Under the pieces are notes generated by a model that was not told the origin of the DNA, did not search any database, and saw only the letters and a list, made by a program, of their open reading frames with translations. The translations under genes and the position numbers were made by a program. DNA of 8,029 nucleotides, from NCBI GenBank assembly GCA_022571615.1, contig JACZXM010000118.1, forward strand, positions 1-8,029, given 5' to 3'. Every line of letters begins with the position of its first letter. Position 1 is the stretch's first letter. This document shows positions 6,679-8,029 of the stretch, in pieces. The DNA comes from Acidobacteriota bacterium (GTDB lineage Bacteria; Acidobacteriota; UBA890; WLXD01).

Positions 6679-7911
6679 TTATTCGTAGCGTAGCGCGTCA
6701 ATCGGATCGAGCTGCGCGGCGCGAGTCGCCGGGTAGATACCCGAGATCAATCCGGCGGCCATCGAGACGCTGGTTGAGAGCAGGATTGACCACGCCGTGA
6801 CCACGGTATCCCAGCCGGCCGACGCGGCGACCACCTTGGCGATCACCACGCCCATGAGAACGCCTGAGAGCCCGCCGAGGAGGCTGATCGCGAAGGCCTC
6901 GATCATGAACTGCGCCCGGATCTCGGATCGCCGGGCCCCGACGGCGCGGCGGATGCCGATCTCGCGCGTTCGCTCCAGAACGGTGGCCAGCATGATGTTT
7001 GTGATCCCGATGCCGCCGACCAGCAACGAGATCCCGGCGATACAGCCCATAACGATATTGAACAGCCGCTGGGTCTGGCGGCTCTGGTCCAGCAGGGCCT
7101 CCGGCACCACCAGCTCGAAATCGTCTTCACCGCCGTGGATGCGCTCCAGCAGCCGCTGGATTGCCACCGCGGTGGCCTGCGGCGATACGCCCTGCTGCAG
7201 ACGGACGATGATCTGATCGAGCGGGGCCTGCAGCGGCTCACGGTCGAACTTGCGAATCGCGGTGGTGATCGGCACGTAGATCTCGGTAGCGACGGTACCG
7301 ATATCCACCCCCTGGAAGCTGTTGGCCGAGCCCGAGTCTGCCAGCACGCCCACGACCTCGAACCACACGTCGTTGATCTTGAGCTGCTGGCCGAGCACCT
7401 CGGCAACTCCGAACAGCGCCCGCCGAACCCCCGCACCGATCACACACACCTGCGCGTGGTTGTCCTCGTCCAGACGATCCAAGAAACGACCGGCCTGCAG
7501 GTCCAGCCCGGTCAGCTCGCCGTGGCGCCACGATACGCCCAGCACGCTCGCCTTGGTACGCACCCCGGGCGCCATGATCTTGTAGCTGTCGATCTCGACC
7601 CGAGGCGCCACCAGCTCGACCCCGGGAATGCCATCGCGGATGATGGCGGCGTCGCGCAGCGACACACCGAGCGAATTGCGCCGGATCTCGTTGAGCTCAT
7701 CGTCCGCCAGGTCCACGTCCTGCACCAGCACGTTGCGCAACCCCATGCGATCGATGATCTGCATCGCCTGTCGCTCGGCGCCAGCGCCGATCGAGAGCAT
7801 CGCGATCACGGCCCCGACCCCGAAGATCATCCCGAGCATCGTGAGAAGCGACCGCAATTTGTGCGTCGCCAGGTTGGTGAGCGCGCTGCGAAGCGATTCG
7901 GCGAGGCTCAA
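6679..7911 (-). CDS. MacB/FtsX-type ABC transporter permease
   Basis: The product has 410 residues with the MacB permease layout. There is an N-terminal helix (about 21-43, after the amphipathic SLRSALTNLATHKLRS), a large periplasmic MacB_PCD domain (about 44-280), and three C-terminal helices (about 284-308, 329-362 and 374-395) of the FtsX domain. Typical family segments are LLTMLGMIFGVGAVIAMLSI, ERTREIGIRRAVGAR (313-327, the cytoplasmic loop contacting the ATPase) and the ending YPATRAAQLDPIDALRYE. There is no Walker motif, so this is a stand-alone permease needing a separate ATPase subunit, unlike MacB itself. Such complexes couple cytoplasmic ATP hydrolysis to periplasmic work, usually tripartite export; the substrate cannot be told. 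The start is TTG at 7911-7909, overlapping the adaptor stop codon as TTGA. No ATG lies upstream in frame, and the first internal ATG (residue 25) would cut into the first helix. The Shine-Dalgarno is weak, which fits translational coupling. Confidence 0.92.
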   Translation of the reverse strand: MSLAESLRSALTNLATHKLRSLLTMLGMIFGVGAVIAMLSIGAGAERQAMQIIDRMGLRNVLVQDVDLADDELNEIRRNSLGVSLRDAAIIRDGIPGVELVAPRVEIDSYKIMAPGVRTKASVLGVSWRHGELTGLDLQAGRFLDRLDEDNHAQVCVIGAGVRRALFGVAEVLGQQLKINDVWFEVVGVLADSGSANSFQGVDIGTVATEIYVPITTAIRKFDREPLQAPLDQIIVRLQQGVSPQATAVAIQRLLERIHGGEDDFELVVPEALLDQSRQTQRLFNIVMGCIAGISLLVGGIGITNIMLATVLERTREIGIRRAVGARRSEIRAQFMIEAFAISLLGGLSGVLMGVVIAKVVAASAGWDTVVTAWSILLSTSVSMAAGLISGIYPATRAAQLDPIDALRYE

Positions 7912-8029
7912 GGTCCAGTGCCTGCGGGCCGCATCCCCGGCGGCGACGACGCGGGAGCCTGTTCGGTATCCGTGGCGGCCCGATTCGGATCGCCGAGCGC
8001 GATAACGTCGCCGGCTTCCAGGCCAGCCT
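7908..8029 (-). CDS. C-terminal end of a periplasmic adaptor (membrane fusion protein), cut by the window edge
   Basis: The last 39 codons and stop of a gene entering from the right edge are visible. The visible tail begins AGLEAGDVIALGDPNRAA and ends PAGTGP, followed by TGA at 7910-7908. The G-L-x-x-G-D-x-V-x-L-G-D-P pattern is the usual C-terminal membrane-proximal segment of HlyD/MacA/RND-type adaptors. It is followed by a low-complexity proline/alanine tail. Its stop codon overlaps the TTG start of the permease by two bases, which ties the two genes into one operon and supports a tripartite efflux assembly of adaptor, permease, unseen ATPase and probably an outer-membrane channel. Only about a tenth of a normal adaptor is present, so the family call rests on this motif plus the context. 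Confidence 0.7.
   Translation of the reverse strand, partial: AGLEAGDVIALGDPNRAATDTEQAPASSPPGMRPAGTGP

Overview
This is a GC-rich bacterial window carrying two gene blocks that converge near position 3840. No rRNA, tRNA, CRISPR array, insertion sequence or phage gene is visible. The large extracytoplasmic BNR/Asp-box repeat protein, next to a MacB-type permease and its periplasmic adaptor, resembles Acidobacteriota, Gemmatimonadota or related Gram-negative environmental lineages. That placement is inference from gene content only. A periplasmic adaptor does imply an outer membrane.

Left block (+ strand). Positions 1-293 hold no gene I can support, but they contain a strong 105-base inverted-repeat element (74-178) with two small nested hairpins. 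After it comes a well-formed Shine-Dalgarno and a 138-residue four-helix membrane protein of unknown function (294-710). It is followed 29 bases later by a 1026-residue three-part fusion (740-3820). The fusion has an N-terminal APH/hydroxylysine-kinase-like phosphotransferase, a central M23 (LytM-type) metallopeptidase domain with all expected metal and catalytic histidines, and a C-terminal class-III PLP enzyme. The PLP part closely resembles the animal phospho-lyases that act on phosphoethanolamine and 5-phosphohydroxylysine. The two outer domains suggest a kinase-then-phospho-lyase route that breaks down an amino alcohol or hydroxyamino acid. The role of the peptidase domain is the puzzle of this window.

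Right block (- strand, read from the right edge leftwards). The last 40 codons of a periplasmic adaptor (membrane fusion protein) overlap a MacB/FtsX-type ABC permease (6679-7911) through a TTGA stop/start overlap. The permease therefore appears to start with TTG and to be translationally coupled. No ATPase gene is in the window; it presumably lies beyond the right edge. After a 145-base gap comes a secreted 890-residue BNR/VPS10-like repeat protein (3861-6533). That gap contains a convincing sigma70-type promoter (TTGACA, 17 bases, TAATCT) whose start region is covered by a tandem repeat, so the BNR gene probably has its own control.

The blocks converge with a 40-base gap (3821-3860), and I see no good intrinsic terminator there. 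The points most worth following are the kinase/M23/phospho-lyase fusion with its membrane-protein partner, and the structured element upstream of that pair.
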